Positions 8,426 through 16,007 are shown, counted from the stretch's first letter. The stretch: DNA of 64,000 nt from Gemmatimonadaceae bacterium (GCA_020852815.1 JADZAN010000039.1:62001-126000), one strand, 5' to 3'. Notes: generated from the letters alone by a model not told the origin. Numbers and translations: made by a program.

Positions 8426-9271
8426 CTACTCGTTCACGGGTACGGAGGCTCGGACGGTCGTGCCCTCGCCGGGGGAGGAGCGGATGTCGAACTCTCCCTC
8501 CGCCAGGCGAGTGCGTTCGGCCATGGAGATGAGTCCCAGCCCGGCGCTTCGGGCCGGATCGGTGGACACGAAGCCGCGGCCGAAGTCCTGAACGGTGATC
8601 TCGATCCTGCCGTTGGCGGCTCGCGTCCTGACGCTGGCTCGCTTGGCCCCCGAGTGCTTCACCACGTTCCGCAGCGCTTCCTGTGCAATACGGTAGAGCG
8701 TCAGCGCGCGTTCACGGGAGAGGTGCGCGGCCTCGCCGTTGTCGTCGAACTGCGTGTCGAGGTGGATTCCCGAGGCGCGCTCGACGTCGGAGGCCAACTG
8801 GTTGAGTGCGGGGATGAGCCCTGCCTGGTCGATGATGGCCGGGTGCAGCCGGTGGGCGACACGGCGGAGCATGACGGCGAGATCCTGCAGCTCGTCGCGC
8901 AACGCCTCGACGCGCACCGTGGTCGCCCGTGGGGTGTCGGAGGCGGAGGGCGTGGTGGGGGTGGTGGGGGAAGCGGATGTTGCCGACGTCGCGGACGCGG
9001 TGGAGGCGGAAGTCGAGAACTCATCCGAGTCCCATTCACTGAGTTCGTGCTGCAGCATGGCGACGCGCTGGAGTGCATCGTCGTGTACTTCGCGCGCGAC
9101 CCAGGCGCGCTCGTCCTCATGCGCCTCGAGGAGTTTCTTGGCGTAGCTCTGGTGGAGCTTGATGTTGTAGCGCTGGTAGATGAACATCGCGGCGGCGAGG
9201 GCGGCGAGGACCACCCCAACCGCCATGGCGGCCGCTATGTAGATCCAGACGAGTTGTTGGGAAGCGGGCAC
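8426..9271 (-). CDS. Membrane sensor histidine kinase, HisKA_3 type
   Basis: Sensor kinase expected to phosphorylate the downstream LuxR-type regulator. The 281-residue product begins at GTG, has one membrane segment (residues 8-31), then the HisKA_3 dimerisation helix with H63 in AREVHDDALQRV, and an HATPase domain with G-rich boxes DFGRGF and LGLISMAERTR. It has no extracytoplasmic sensor domain, so the signal probably comes from a partner, plausibly the multi-pass protein whose gene overlaps its start by about 37 bases. Residues 85-115 are a Ser/Thr/Ala/Pro low-complexity insertion, rare inside a HisKA_3 region. Confidence 0.9.
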   Translation of the reverse strand: MPASQQLVWIYIAAAMAVGVVLAALAAAMFIYQRYNIKLHQSYAKKLLEAHEDERAWVAREVHDDALQRVAMLQHELSEWDSDEFSTSASTASATSATSASPTTPTTPSASDTPRATTVRVEALRDELQDLAVMLRRVAHRLHPAIIDQAGLIPALNQLASDVERASGIHLDTQFDDNGEAAHLSRERALTLYRIAQEALRNVVKHSGAKRASVRTRAANGRIEITVQDFGRGFVSTDPARSAGLGLISMAERTRLAEGEFDIRSSPGEGTTVRASVPVNE

Positions 9272-9894
9272 CTCATTCCCCTCCAGATCAGGACGAACGC
9301 GACCACATCACCGTACGCACGCGCGTTGTACACGAAGAGCATTGCGCGCAGGTCGCTGGGGTCCATCGCCGCGACGATCGGGTCGATTGCGGCGAAGAGT
9401 CCGAAATACAGCAGGACCCCCAGTGTCGTCCAGAGCCAATCGCGTCCCCAGACTCCTTCCGGGCGGTGTGCCAGGTTGGAGAGGAGGGTAAACGCCGTCC
9501 AGAGCAGGAGGACGAGGGCACGGAACGGGTGACTGATCGTCTTGAACGTCCCTTGTTCGCCAGTTGCAAAGATCAGCACGATATACGCGACGAAGACGAG
9601 CGGGATGGAGACCCGCACGGCGATGCGCGCCAGCGGCTTCACCTGCCAGTACGAGTACGCCCACAGGAGAATGGCGTCCTCGACTGGCTCGGCGATGGTG
9701 AAGTACCAGAGGTTATTGCCGCTCGACTTCGAGATGGCGAGCTGAATGAAGTCGGAGACGAAGAAGAAGGTGCACCAAATGGCGATCCATCGTCTGGCGT
9801 CCGTCGACTGCCTCCACCTTCCGGCCACCGCAAGCGCCGGCAACAGTTGGGCGAAGACGGCCAGCGTCGCCGGAATCCAATCGAGGAACGTCAC
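9235..9894 (-). CDS. Multi-pass membrane protein, putative sensor partner
   Basis: Unrecognised integral membrane protein. Starting at the GTG of VTFLDWIPATLA it has 219 residues and about six to seven hydrophobic helices (for example LAVFAQLLPALAVAG, VSIPLVFVAYIVLIFA, ALVLLLWTAFTLLSNLA, LGVLLYFGLFAAI). No catalytic motif is visible. It overlaps the kinase gene downstream and begins about 35 bases after the second small-protein gene, so all five genes appear to be one transcript. A role in signal reception for the kinase is inferred from this arrangement. An upstream start at 9969 would overlap the preceding gene. Confidence 0.7.
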   Translation of the reverse strand: MTFLDWIPATLAVFAQLLPALAVAGRWRQSTDARRWIAIWCTFFFVSDFIQLAISKSSGNNLWYFTIAEPVEDAILLWAYSYWQVKPLARIAVRVSIPLVFVAYIVLIFATGEQGTFKTISHPFRALVLLLWTAFTLLSNLAHRPEGVWGRDWLWTTLGVLLYFGLFAAIDPIVAAMDPSDLRAMLFVYNARAYGDVVAFVLIWRGMRCPLPNNSSGST

Positions 9895-9929
9895 AGGGAG
9901 TTGCTTCTTCTCCGGGCAGGACTCCCGAG

Positions 9930-10343
9930 TTAGAGCAGCGGCGAATCGGTCGGACAGTACGGCGGGCACGGGTAGTGATTGTCGAGCAGGACGGCTCCAC
10001 CAGTCGCTGCCGCCGCCGCGCGACGACCCTTGGCCGTTGCGGTGATGTCGTTCCCCTTCTCATCCACACCGACAACGACAGGCGAGTAGATCCCCTCGGC
10101 GGTCAATCCGTGGTAGTACCGGATTCCGACGCAGCCAGGCTGCTCGAGAATCTCCTTGATGCCGTCAGCCCAGAAGAAGCCTGCGTGCTCTGACGCCGGC
10201 GCGGCCTTGCGATAGCGCTGCGTGAGATCGACGGCAGCCGCCAGCGTGATCCGTTGCGACTCCTTCGGCGGGAGCGCGCGCGCCGAGGGCCGCTTGCCGC
10301 GTCCCTTCCCCTTCCTCTTGCCACTCAACTTTCGGATAGCCAT
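9930..10343 (-). CDS. Small protein with C-terminal CPPYCP tail (paralogue A)
   Basis: Uncharacterised 137-residue protein. It starts with a basic stretch (KLSGKRKGKGRGKRPS), then a helix like that of its neighbour (ITLAAAVDLTQRYRKA), a core CVGIRYYHGLTAEG ... VVVGVDEKGNDIT, and ends LLDNHYPCPPYCPTDSPLL. No signal peptide or lipobox is seen. Start supported by GAGG nine bases upstream. The neighbour at 10475-10828 has the same plan and the same tail, so the two are a tandem duplication. I recall uncharacterised small proteins with CPPxC tails in Bacteroidota, but could not check. The paired cysteines could bind metal or form a disulfide; no function is known to me. Confidence 0.8.
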   Translation of the reverse strand: MAIRKLSGKRKGKGRGKRPSARALPPKESQRITLAAAVDLTQRYRKAAPASEHAGFFWADGIKEILEQPGCVGIRYYHGLTAEGIYSPVVVGVDEKGNDITATAKGRRAAAAATGGAVLLDNHYPCPPYCPTDSPLL

Positions 10344-10474
10344 GTCAGTCCTCGCGTGTTGGAAGATGCGGATGAATGGTTAGGCGCCCGACGCGCACCG
10401 CGCCAGCACCGTGCGCAGATGCAACGGTACTGGCGCGAGGAATCTGCGATGGATCGGCGACGGCGGAGTGCCGG

Positions 10475-10828
10475 TCAGCCTCGCAAGGCGCTCGCTTCCG
10501 TGGGACAATACGGCGGACAAGGATAGTGGTTGTCGAGTGATGTCATCGACCCATCCAGCAAGTCACTACCGTTGGCATCGGCTGCAACCAACACCACCGT
10601 ACGCTGCCCCTTCGCATCGCGGGCATGATAGTACCGTAAGAACTCGGCGTCCGGACGGCTGAGCAGCGCAAGGATCGCCTTCTTGCTGAACATCCCGCCC
10701 AGCGACCCTTCCTCCGCCTTGCGGGCGCCGGAAACGGTGGCTTGGGAACGATGGCGGCGCGTCATGTCGGCCGCTTCGGCGGCGCTGATCGCATGATCGC
10801 GCCCAGGCTGAAGAGGAGGATTGGCCAT
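10475..10828 (-). CDS. Small protein with C-terminal CPPYCP tail (paralogue B)
   Basis: Uncharacterised 117-residue protein, the first gene of the five-gene sensory operon. Plan: helix ISAAEAADMTRRHRSQ, then FSKKAILALLSRPDAEFLRYYHARDAKG, a strand pair TVVLVAADANGSDLLDGS and the tail SLDNHYPCPPYCPTEASALRG. It shares with paralogue A the RYYH motif, the VVxV-D-x-G-xD segment and the 12-residue tail LDNHYPCPPYCP, while the N-termini diverge. An ACACT-N7-ACCCCAGTC motif lies about 105 bases upstream. Function unknown; conservation concentrated in the tail suggests that the tail is the working part. Confidence 0.8.
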   Translation of the reverse strand: MANPPLQPGRDHAISAAEAADMTRRHRSQATVSGARKAEEGSLGGMFSKKAILALLSRPDAEFLRYYHARDAKGQRTVVLVAADANGSDLLDGSMTSLDNHYPCPPYCPTEASALRG

Positions 10829-10931
10829 GATGGCTCGGTGAGGTCACGCGTTGTGAGTAGACCAGCCCGCTCCACGCGGATGCGCGGGCCGGCAGGAGTG
10901 CAGAGATGATACGCCAGCCTCGGCATGCCGG

Positions 10932-10952
10932 ACACTAGGGGTAACCCCAGTC
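10932..10952 (-). promoter_or_regulatory. Shared regulatory motif, copy 2 (contains a GGGGT-A-ACCCC palindrome)
   Basis: Plus strand ACACT-N7-ACCCCAGTC with an internal palindrome GGGGTAACCCC at 10938-10948. The outer blocks and spacing are identical to the copy at 7539-7559. It lies upstream of the minus-strand operon 10828 to 7679 that encodes a response regulator, so autoregulation is likely. Confidence 0.6.
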
Positions 10953-11043
10953 GATGGCGCCCCCCCTCGCGCCACTGTAGACTCCGCCACGACTTCCGAA
11001 CCCCGTTCGTCCCTACCTCGCCCCTGCCGCCAAATTCCCACGC

Positions 11044-11352
11044 ATGGCCTTCGCACTCGCCATCATCCGCTACCGTCGCCCCATCGAGGACGTCGTCGCC
11101 AACACCGACGACCATCGCGCCTACCTGCGCGAGCTGCACGAGCGAGGGACCATCGTCGCCTCCGGACCGTTCGACCCGCGCTTTGGCGGTGCCCTCCTCC
11201 TCCACCTCCCCGACGAAGGCACGCAGGAGGCGCTCGACGCCGTGCGCGATGGCGACCCCTTCTCCCAGCGCGGCATCGCGCAATACGAGCTGCTGCGATG
11301 GAACCCCTTGATCGGGAAGGACGCGCTGGAAACGCTGGTCACGAAGCGCTGA
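11044..11352 (+). CDS. YciI-family protein
   Basis: Small 102-residue dimeric alpha/beta protein of the YciI/YCII fold, related to ferredoxin-like fold enzymes; members act on small chlorinated or phenolic compounds or have unknown roles. The typical features are an N-terminal strand FALAIIRYRR, DDHRAYLRELHERGTIVASGPF with the conserved His-Asp region, and the closing strand FSQRGIAQYELLRWN. It stands alone between divergent and convergent neighbours. No clear Shine-Dalgarno precedes the ATG. Confidence 0.8.
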   Translation: MAFALAIIRYRRPIEDVVANTDDHRAYLRELHERGTIVASGPFDPRFGGALLLHLPDEGTQEALDAVRDGDPFSQRGIAQYELLRWNPLIGKDALETLVTKR

Positions 11353-11391
11353 CGGGGCAACGACCGCGGGGCCGACGCACCGTCTGCAGCG

Positions 11392-12474
11392 TCAGCACAG
11401 GTGCACTGCCATCGCCTTGAACGTCGCCCACACCTCCACCCCATCACGCAGCTCGAGTTCATGCACCGAGCGCGCGGTGAGCGCCGCCACCAGCGCGACG
11501 CCCCCCACGTCGAGCGTCACGCGCGCATAGGCCCCCAGCAGCGCGACCTCGCGCACGATGCCGCGAAAGGTGTTGCGTGCCGATGACGGCGAGGGCGTGC
11601 GCGTGAGGACCACTTCTTCTGCCCGGATCACCGCGTACGCTGTCCCCGACGGCGGGGCGACCCCAACTGTGTACAGCGTGAGCGCGCCGCTCGTGAACTC
11701 GATCGCGTGCTGCTCCCCGAGGTAAAGCGGCGGCGCCCCGTCTACCCAGTCGGGCGCCACATCCTCCAGCAGCCGCGCCGTCCCCGCAAGCACATTCTCG
11801 GCGCCCAGGAACTCGGCGATGTACGGCGACGCCGGGCGGCGAAAGACCTCTTCGGGGGGGCCCGACTGCAGCACGCGCCCCTGGTCGAGAAGGATCGCAA
11901 CGTCGCCCAGCAAGCCTGCCTCGGTAAAGTCGTGCGTCACCTGCAACACGGTGAGCCCCCACTCGCGGTGAATCGCGCGGACCTCGCGGCGCGTGCGGGC
12001 GCGGCGCCCCGGATCGAGGGCGCTGAACGGCTCGTCGAGCAGGAGGATGCGCGGGCGCACGGCGAGGGCGCGCGCTATCGCCACCAGTTGCCGCTCACCT
12101 CCGCTCAGGCTCACCACGTCGCGCTCGCGCAGCCCCGCCAGGTCGAAGCGCCGCACGACTTCCTCCACCGTTGCCGTGTCGGTGGCGCCGTAGGCGACGT
12201 TGGCCTGCACCGAGAGGTGCGGAAAGAGATAGCCGTGCTGGTACACCAGCCCCACTCGGCGGCGCTCCGGCGCGAGCGAGCGGGCATCCTCGCCGTCCAG
12301 CTGCAACTCGCCGCCGGTCGCGGGGACGATCCCGGCAATGGTCTCGAGCAACGTCGTCTTCCCCGAGCCGGCGGGGCCAATCACCACGCCGTACTGTCCA
12401 CGCGAGACGGTGAACGAGACGCCGCTCAGGCGAAAGCCGCCCTGGCGGGCGGCAAGGTCGCGCGCGGCGATCAC
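11392..12474 (-). CDS. ABC transporter ATPase, molybdate/tungstate/sulfate type
   Basis: Energising subunit of an importer with the permease encoded just upstream. Start taken at the GTG (12474) overlapping the permease stop as GTGA, giving 360 residues. Walker A GPAGSGKTT, Q-loop LVYQHGYLFPHLSV, signature LSGGERQLVAIARALA, Walker B ILLLDEPFSALD and the H-loop THDFTEA are all present. Residues from about 215 form a TOBE/MOP-like regulatory region (PSSARNTFRGIVREV, ARSVHELELRDGVEVWATFKA), typical of ModC/WtpC/TupC. No periplasmic binding protein gene follows or precedes, so the substrate is inferred only from subunit type. Confidence 0.88.
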   Translation of the reverse strand: MIAARDLAARQGGFRLSGVSFTVSRGQYGVVIGPAGSGKTTLLETIAGIVPATGGELQLDGEDARSLAPERRRVGLVYQHGYLFPHLSVQANVAYGATDTATVEEVVRRFDLAGLRERDVVSLSGGERQLVAIARALAVRPRILLLDEPFSALDPGRRARTRREVRAIHREWGLTVLQVTHDFTEAGLLGDVAILLDQGRVLQSGPPEEVFRRPASPYIAEFLGAENVLAGTARLLEDVAPDWVDGAPPLYLGEQHAIEFTSGALTLYTVGVAPPSGTAYAVIRAEEVVLTRTPSPSSARNTFRGIVREVALLGAYARVTLDVGGVALVAALTARSVHELELRDGVEVWATFKAMAVHLC

Positions 12475-13277
12475 TCCATTCCCCCGGCGTGCAGCTCGCG
12501 GCTCCCGCGCAGCGCCCGCAGGAGCGCCAGCGGGACGAGGGCAATGAGGACCAGGACCGCCGCCACCGGAATCGCCTCGCCCAACCCGTAAGTGGTGAAG
12601 CGATCGTAGCTCAGCACGCCCACCGTTTTCGGGTTGTAGGTGAGGATGACGATCGCGCCGAACTCGCTCACCGCGCGCGCCCACATGATCACCGCCGACG
12701 CCAGGAGGCCGCGCTGCGCCAAGGGAAGCGTGATGCGCCGGAAGACGCGCCCTGCTCCATCGCCCAGCGTGCGCGCCACCGCCTCGTATCGCACGTCGAC
12801 GCGGGCAAAGGCTTCACGCGCCCCGCTCACATACAGCGGCGCCGAGACAAAGAGCATGGCGCAGACAATGCCGAGCGGCGTCCCCACCACGCGCAGCCCC
12901 ACCAGGAGGAGCGCCTGTCCCACCGCGCTGTCGCGCCCGAGCAGAAGGAGGAGGGCGATGCCCGCGACAGGGTGCGGGATGACGAGCGGAAGGTCGAGCA
13001 GCGCCGCCAGCACGGCGCGCCCGGGGAAGCGGCGCCGAGCCAGGAGATAGGCGAGCGGCGTCCCCAGGAACACGCCGACCAGCGTCGCCACGGTCGCCGC
13101 CCCACCGGTGAGGAGGAGCGATGCGCGCAGTTCGGCGTCACTCCCCAGACGCCGGATCCCCTCGCTCCCGCCGCGTACGACGAGTTCACCGACCGGGGCG
13201 ACGAGGAAGATGAGGAGCCCCGAGGCTACCAGCGCCGCGAGAATGGTGCTGAGGGCGGGAAGGCGGCGATTGCCCAT
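12471..13277 (-). CDS. ABC transporter permease, ModB/WtpB-like
   Basis: Membrane subunit of the oxyanion-type importer, 268 residues with about six hydrophobic segments. The cytoplasmic EAA loop that docks to the ATPase is visible as YEAVARTLGDGAGRVFRRITLPLA. LDLPLVIPHPVAGIALLLL and MWARAVSEFGAIVILTYNP match ModB/TupB/WtpB proteins. Its stop overlaps the ATPase start. A solute-binding (ModA/TupA) gene is missing from the window: the 160 bases upstream lead straight to a divergent ABC gene. The binding protein may be encoded elsewhere. Confidence 0.87.
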   Translation of the reverse strand: MGNRRLPALSTILAALVASGLLIFLVAPVGELVVRGGSEGIRRLGSDAELRASLLLTGGAATVATLVGVFLGTPLAYLLARRRFPGRAVLAALLDLPLVIPHPVAGIALLLLLGRDSAVGQALLLVGLRVVGTPLGIVCAMLFVSAPLYVSGAREAFARVDVRYEAVARTLGDGAGRVFRRITLPLAQRGLLASAVIMWARAVSEFGAIVILTYNPKTVGVLSYDRFTTYGLGEAIPVAAVLVLIALVPLALLRALRGSRELHAGGME

Positions 13278-13437
13278 CAGGTGGTCGGGAGCGTGGGGGC
13301 GTGGCCGCGGGGTCGCGCGATCATGCCGCCGAATCTCACCCCCTTCCCCCCACGACCGCCATCCCCACGATCAGCGCGTATATTCGCACCACGTTCGCCG
13401 TCGCTCGTCTCAGTTCACTCTCGCGTTCCGAGGTTCG

Positions 13438-14397
13438 ATGCACGCCGTCGAGTTGCGCTCGATCGTCAAGCGTTACGAAGGCCATGTTGCCGTTCGTTCG
13501 CTCTCGCTCGAGGTCCCGAAGGGATCGGTGTACGGATTGCTGGGCCCCAACGGCGCGGGGAAGACGACGACGATCCGCATGCTGCTCAACATCATCGCCC
13601 CCGACGAAGGGACGGTGCTGATCAACGGGATTCCCAGCACGACGAATGGGGTGCTGGATCGCGTGGGCTACCTGCCGGAAGAGCGCGGGCTGTACAAGAA
13701 GATGCAGGTGCGCCGCCTGCTGCGCTTCCTCGCCGAGTTGAAGGGCGTTGGCGGCAAGGAGGCCGATGTGCGCATCGACCAGTGGCTGGAGCGGCTGGAC
13801 CTCAAGACGGCGGCGAAGGACTGGGGGCTGGCCAAGGTGGACGAGCTGTCGCGCGGGATGCAGCAGAAGGTGCAATTCATCGGGACGTTGCTGCACGATC
13901 CCGACCTGGTGATCCTCGACGAGCCGTTCAGCGGGCTCGACCCGATCAACGCGCAGGCGCTCAAGGACACCGTGGTGGAGCTCAAGCGTCGCGGGAAGAC
14001 CGTCATCTTCTCCACGCACCTGATGGACAACGCGGAGCGGATGTGCGACGCGGTGTGCATCATCGCGCGCGGGGAAAAGGTGCTGGACGGCGCGGTGAGC
14101 GCGGTGAAGGCGGAGCACGGCGCCGGCCACATCGCCTTGCAACTGGCGGGGGCCTCGACGCCGGCCATCGGCGCCGTGCTGTCCGATCCGTCGCTCGTGG
14201 CGCGCGTCGACGACTCGTCGCGCTTCTTCGAGATCGAGCTCGCCCCGGGGGGCGACGGGCAGCAGCTGCTGCGCCGCCTGGTGGAGGCGGGCGCGACGAT
14301 CGACCGCTTCGAGCGCATCTCCCCCTCGCTGCACCAGATCTTCCTGCAGAAGGTCGGGGCGCAGGGGATCGAGGCGGGGATGAGCGGGCACGGCTAG
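13438..14397 (+). CDS. ABC transporter ATPase, NatA/DUF4162 type
   Basis: Cytoplasmic ATPase of an export-type ABC-2 transporter, 319 residues from the ATG of MHAVELRSIVKRYEG. Walker A GPNGAGKTTT, signature ELSRGMQQKVQFIGTLLHDPD, Walker B LVILDEPFSGLD and H-loop STHLMDNAERMC are clear; the signature is the degenerate LSRGM form typical of NatA-like proteins. The C-terminal 90 residues resemble DUF4162. It is an orphan: no ABC-2 permease follows, and the next gene is convergent after a hairpin. The partner must lie elsewhere. Confidence 0.88.
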   Translation: MHAVELRSIVKRYEGHVAVRSLSLEVPKGSVYGLLGPNGAGKTTTIRMLLNIIAPDEGTVLINGIPSTTNGVLDRVGYLPEERGLYKKMQVRRLLRFLAELKGVGGKEADVRIDQWLERLDLKTAAKDWGLAKVDELSRGMQQKVQFIGTLLHDPDLVILDEPFSGLDPINAQALKDTVVELKRRGKTVIFSTHLMDNAERMCDAVCIIARGEKVLDGAVSAVKAEHGAGHIALQLAGASTPAIGAVLSDPSLVARVDDSSRFFEIELAPGGDGQQLLRRLVEAGATIDRFERISPSLHQIFLQKVGAQGIEAGMSGHG

Positions 14398-14424
14398 CGG
14401 CCATCCCGCCAGGGGTTGCCGCAG

Positions 14425-14453
14425 CGCGCCGGCGGGGAGCGTCCCGCCGCGCC
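14425..14453. terminator. Hairpin between convergent genes
   Basis: GGCGGG (14431-14436) pairs with CCCGCC (14443-14448) inside a GCGC-flanked inverted repeat, placed between the plus-strand ABC gene and the minus-strand gene ending at 14453. There is no T tract, so it is at most a weak bidirectional terminator. Confidence 0.4.
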
Positions 14454-15025
14454 TAACGGGAGGGCGCCTGCTGGCTCAGGCGCTCGGCGAGCCCCTCGAA
14501 CGCCTTGTCGCGTTCCCGGTCGCGCTCACCCGGGAGGATCCAGAAGATCTCGCGCTTGAGGACGTCGGCCGCGTCGCGCGGGCCCAGTGGGGCATCGGCG
14601 TCGAAGCCGTGCAGCACGACCCCCACCTTCCCGGCGTCGTAGCCTAACGACGAGCAGAGCTTGAGGGCGCGCTGGGTGCCGCGAATGGACGCCACCGACG
14701 GGTCGCTCACCAGGAGGACGCGCTGCGAAGAGTCGCAGGCGGCCAGCGCCTGCTCGGTCGGCGCCCCCGACCAGGCGACGATGGTCGCGGGATACTGCGC
14801 GGCGAGTCGCTGGAGCGCCACGACGATCTCCGCCGGTGTGGCGCCGGGAGGAAAGGAGGCGTGCGGGACGCCCCCCAGGCGAAGCCGCGCCTCCCCGCCT
14901 CCCGGCTTCGTCGTGGCGACCACGGCTCCCGGAGCCGGGAGCCGCGAGGCGAGGGCGCGCGCCAGGCGCCCAGCGATGTCGGCGATGTCGAGCGTGCGGC
15001 GGTCGGCGTAAAGCGTGATGACCAT
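14453..15025 (-). CDS. Degenerate ParA/MinD-like protein
   Basis: Uncharacterised 190-residue soluble protein. The C-terminal half has the layout of a MinD/ParA/CpaE ATPase after the Walker region: ATIVAWSGAPTEQALAACDSS, RVLLVSDPSVASIRGTQRALKLC, GVVLHGFDADAPLGPRDAADVL, IFWILPGERDRERDKAF. A canonical P-loop (GKGGVGKT type) is missing from the N-terminus, so it is probably non-catalytic, like the pseudo-ATPases of some pilus and localisation systems. The adjacent ABC and redox genes give no hint of its role. Confident as a gene, uncertain as to family. Confidence 0.65.
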   Translation of the reverse strand: MVITLYADRRTLDIADIAGRLARALASRLPAPGAVVATTKPGGGEARLRLGGVPHASFPPGATPAEIVVALQRLAAQYPATIVAWSGAPTEQALAACDSSQRVLLVSDPSVASIRGTQRALKLCSSLGYDAGKVGVVLHGFDADAPLGPRDAADVLKREIFWILPGERDRERDKAFEGLAERLSQQAPSR

Positions 15026-15117
15026 CGCGGGCGGAATCCACCGGCCGCCAGCGGAGCCGGCGTGCGATCGGGGAAGGAGAGGAGGGCGCTCGTTGAGCTG
15101 AGCGCGACGGTCGCCTG

Positions 15118-15564
15118 CTACTGCGCCTTCGCGCAGTGTGTCTCGAACGCCGTCACAAGGTCGGCGGCGATCGCGTCGGCGTCGCGGCTCTCGATCTGCC
15201 AGCGCTCCATGAAGTAGACCAGCTTTCCGTCCTTGAGCAGCCCGATCGACGGCGACGACGGCGGATAGCCGACGAAGTAGGAGCGGGCGCGTTCGGTCGC
15301 TTCCGCATCCTGCCCTGCGAAGACCGTGGTGAGGCGATCGGGCTTGGCGCTGGCCTGCTCCAGCGCGTGACGCACGGCGGGGCGCGCCATTCGCGCTGAG
15401 CAGCCGCAGACCGAGTTCACGACGCAGAGCGTGGTGCCGGAAACATTCGCCAGCGCCGCATCGACCTCGGCACCGGTGCGCAGTTCGGTGAAGCCGATTC
15501 GGGTGAGGTCTTCACGAATGGGCGCCACGAGGCGCTCGTCGTACATGAGTCGGGGGAGCGACAT
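15118..15564 (-). CDS. Bacilliredoxin, BrxA/BrxB (YphP/YqiW) family
   Basis: Thiol-disulfide protein expected to reverse mixed disulfides on cytoplasmic proteins after oxidative stress. The 148-residue product starting MSLPRLMYDERLVAPIRED has the family motif NSVCGCSARMARPA with C53 and C55 as the CGC redox pair, plus GYPPSSPSIGLLKDGKLVYFMERWQIE. In Firmicutes the thiol partner is bacillithiol; whether this host makes bacillithiol or another thiol cannot be told from this window. It lies downstream of a GroES-like gene, separated by a G-rich repeat module. Confidence 0.92.
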   Translation of the reverse strand: MSLPRLMYDERLVAPIREDLTRIGFTELRTGAEVDAALANVSGTTLCVVNSVCGCSARMARPAVRHALEQASAKPDRLTTVFAGQDAEATERARSYFVGYPPSSPSIGLLKDGKLVYFMERWQIESRDADAIAADLVTAFETHCAKAQ

Positions 15565-15571
15565 AACCACA

Positions 15572-15621
15572 GACGGGGGACGGGGGACGGGGGACGGGAG
15601 GGCGAGCGCGTGCGCGCTCGC
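15572..15621. repeat. Intergenic module: (GGGGGAC)n plus GC hairpin
   Basis: Plus strand GACGGGG units repeated four times (15572-15600) followed by an 8-bp hairpin GCGAGCGC/GCGCTCGC at 15602-15621. On the minus coding strand the hairpin directly follows the GroES-like stop and the C-rich part precedes the bacilliredoxin start. Same design as modules at 17869, 21391, 28757, 24269 and 46746. Confidence 0.8.
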
Positions 15622-15623
15622 GG

Positions 15624-16007
15624 TCACTCGTCGTCGAATTCGACTTCGTCGCGGACCAGCGCGAGAATCGCGCTTTGGGGGACGACGAGGTAGCGGTCGT
15701 TCTCGAAGGTGATCTCGACGGCGGCCTTCCTGAAGAACAAGGCGTAGTCGCCGCTGCGGGCCTGCATGGGGACGAAACGCGTCTCGCGCTGCGATCCGGT
15801 GATCTGGCGCCAGGGCTCGTCGCTTGAGTCGGCGAGGTCGGGCATGGGGAGTCCGGGGCCAGTGGCCACGATCTTCCCGCCCTGGACGGCCTGCGAATCG
15901 ACGGCGGTCGACGGGAGGTAGAGCCCGACCTTCGTACGCTCTTCGCCCTCCTCCGATTTCACCAGGACGCGGTCACCAACGACGATGAGACGCTTGCTTT
16001 CCTTTCT
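15624..16007 (-). CDS. GroES-like co-chaperonin-fold protein
   Basis: Protein with the Cpn10/GroES beta-barrel fold: IVVGDRVLVKSEEGEERTKVGLYLPST, then GGKIVATGPG, then RSGDYALFFRKAAVEITFENDRYLVVPQSAILALV. Start taken at the GTG of VRKESKRLIVVGD (127 residues), with GAAGAG eight bases upstream; a TTG at 16043 would add 12 residues. Compared with GroES it has an acidic/polar insertion of about 30 residues after ATGPG (LPMPDLADSSDEPW and onward) and no adjacent groEL, so it may not be the housekeeping co-chaperonin. Downstream is a bacilliredoxin. Confidence 0.75.
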   Translation of the reverse strand, partial: RKESKRLIVVGDRVLVKSEEGEERTKVGLYLPSTAVDSQAVQGGKIVATGPGLPMPDLADSSDEPWRQITGSQRETRFVPMQARSGDYALFFRKAAVEITFENDRYLVVPQSAILALVRDEVEFDDE

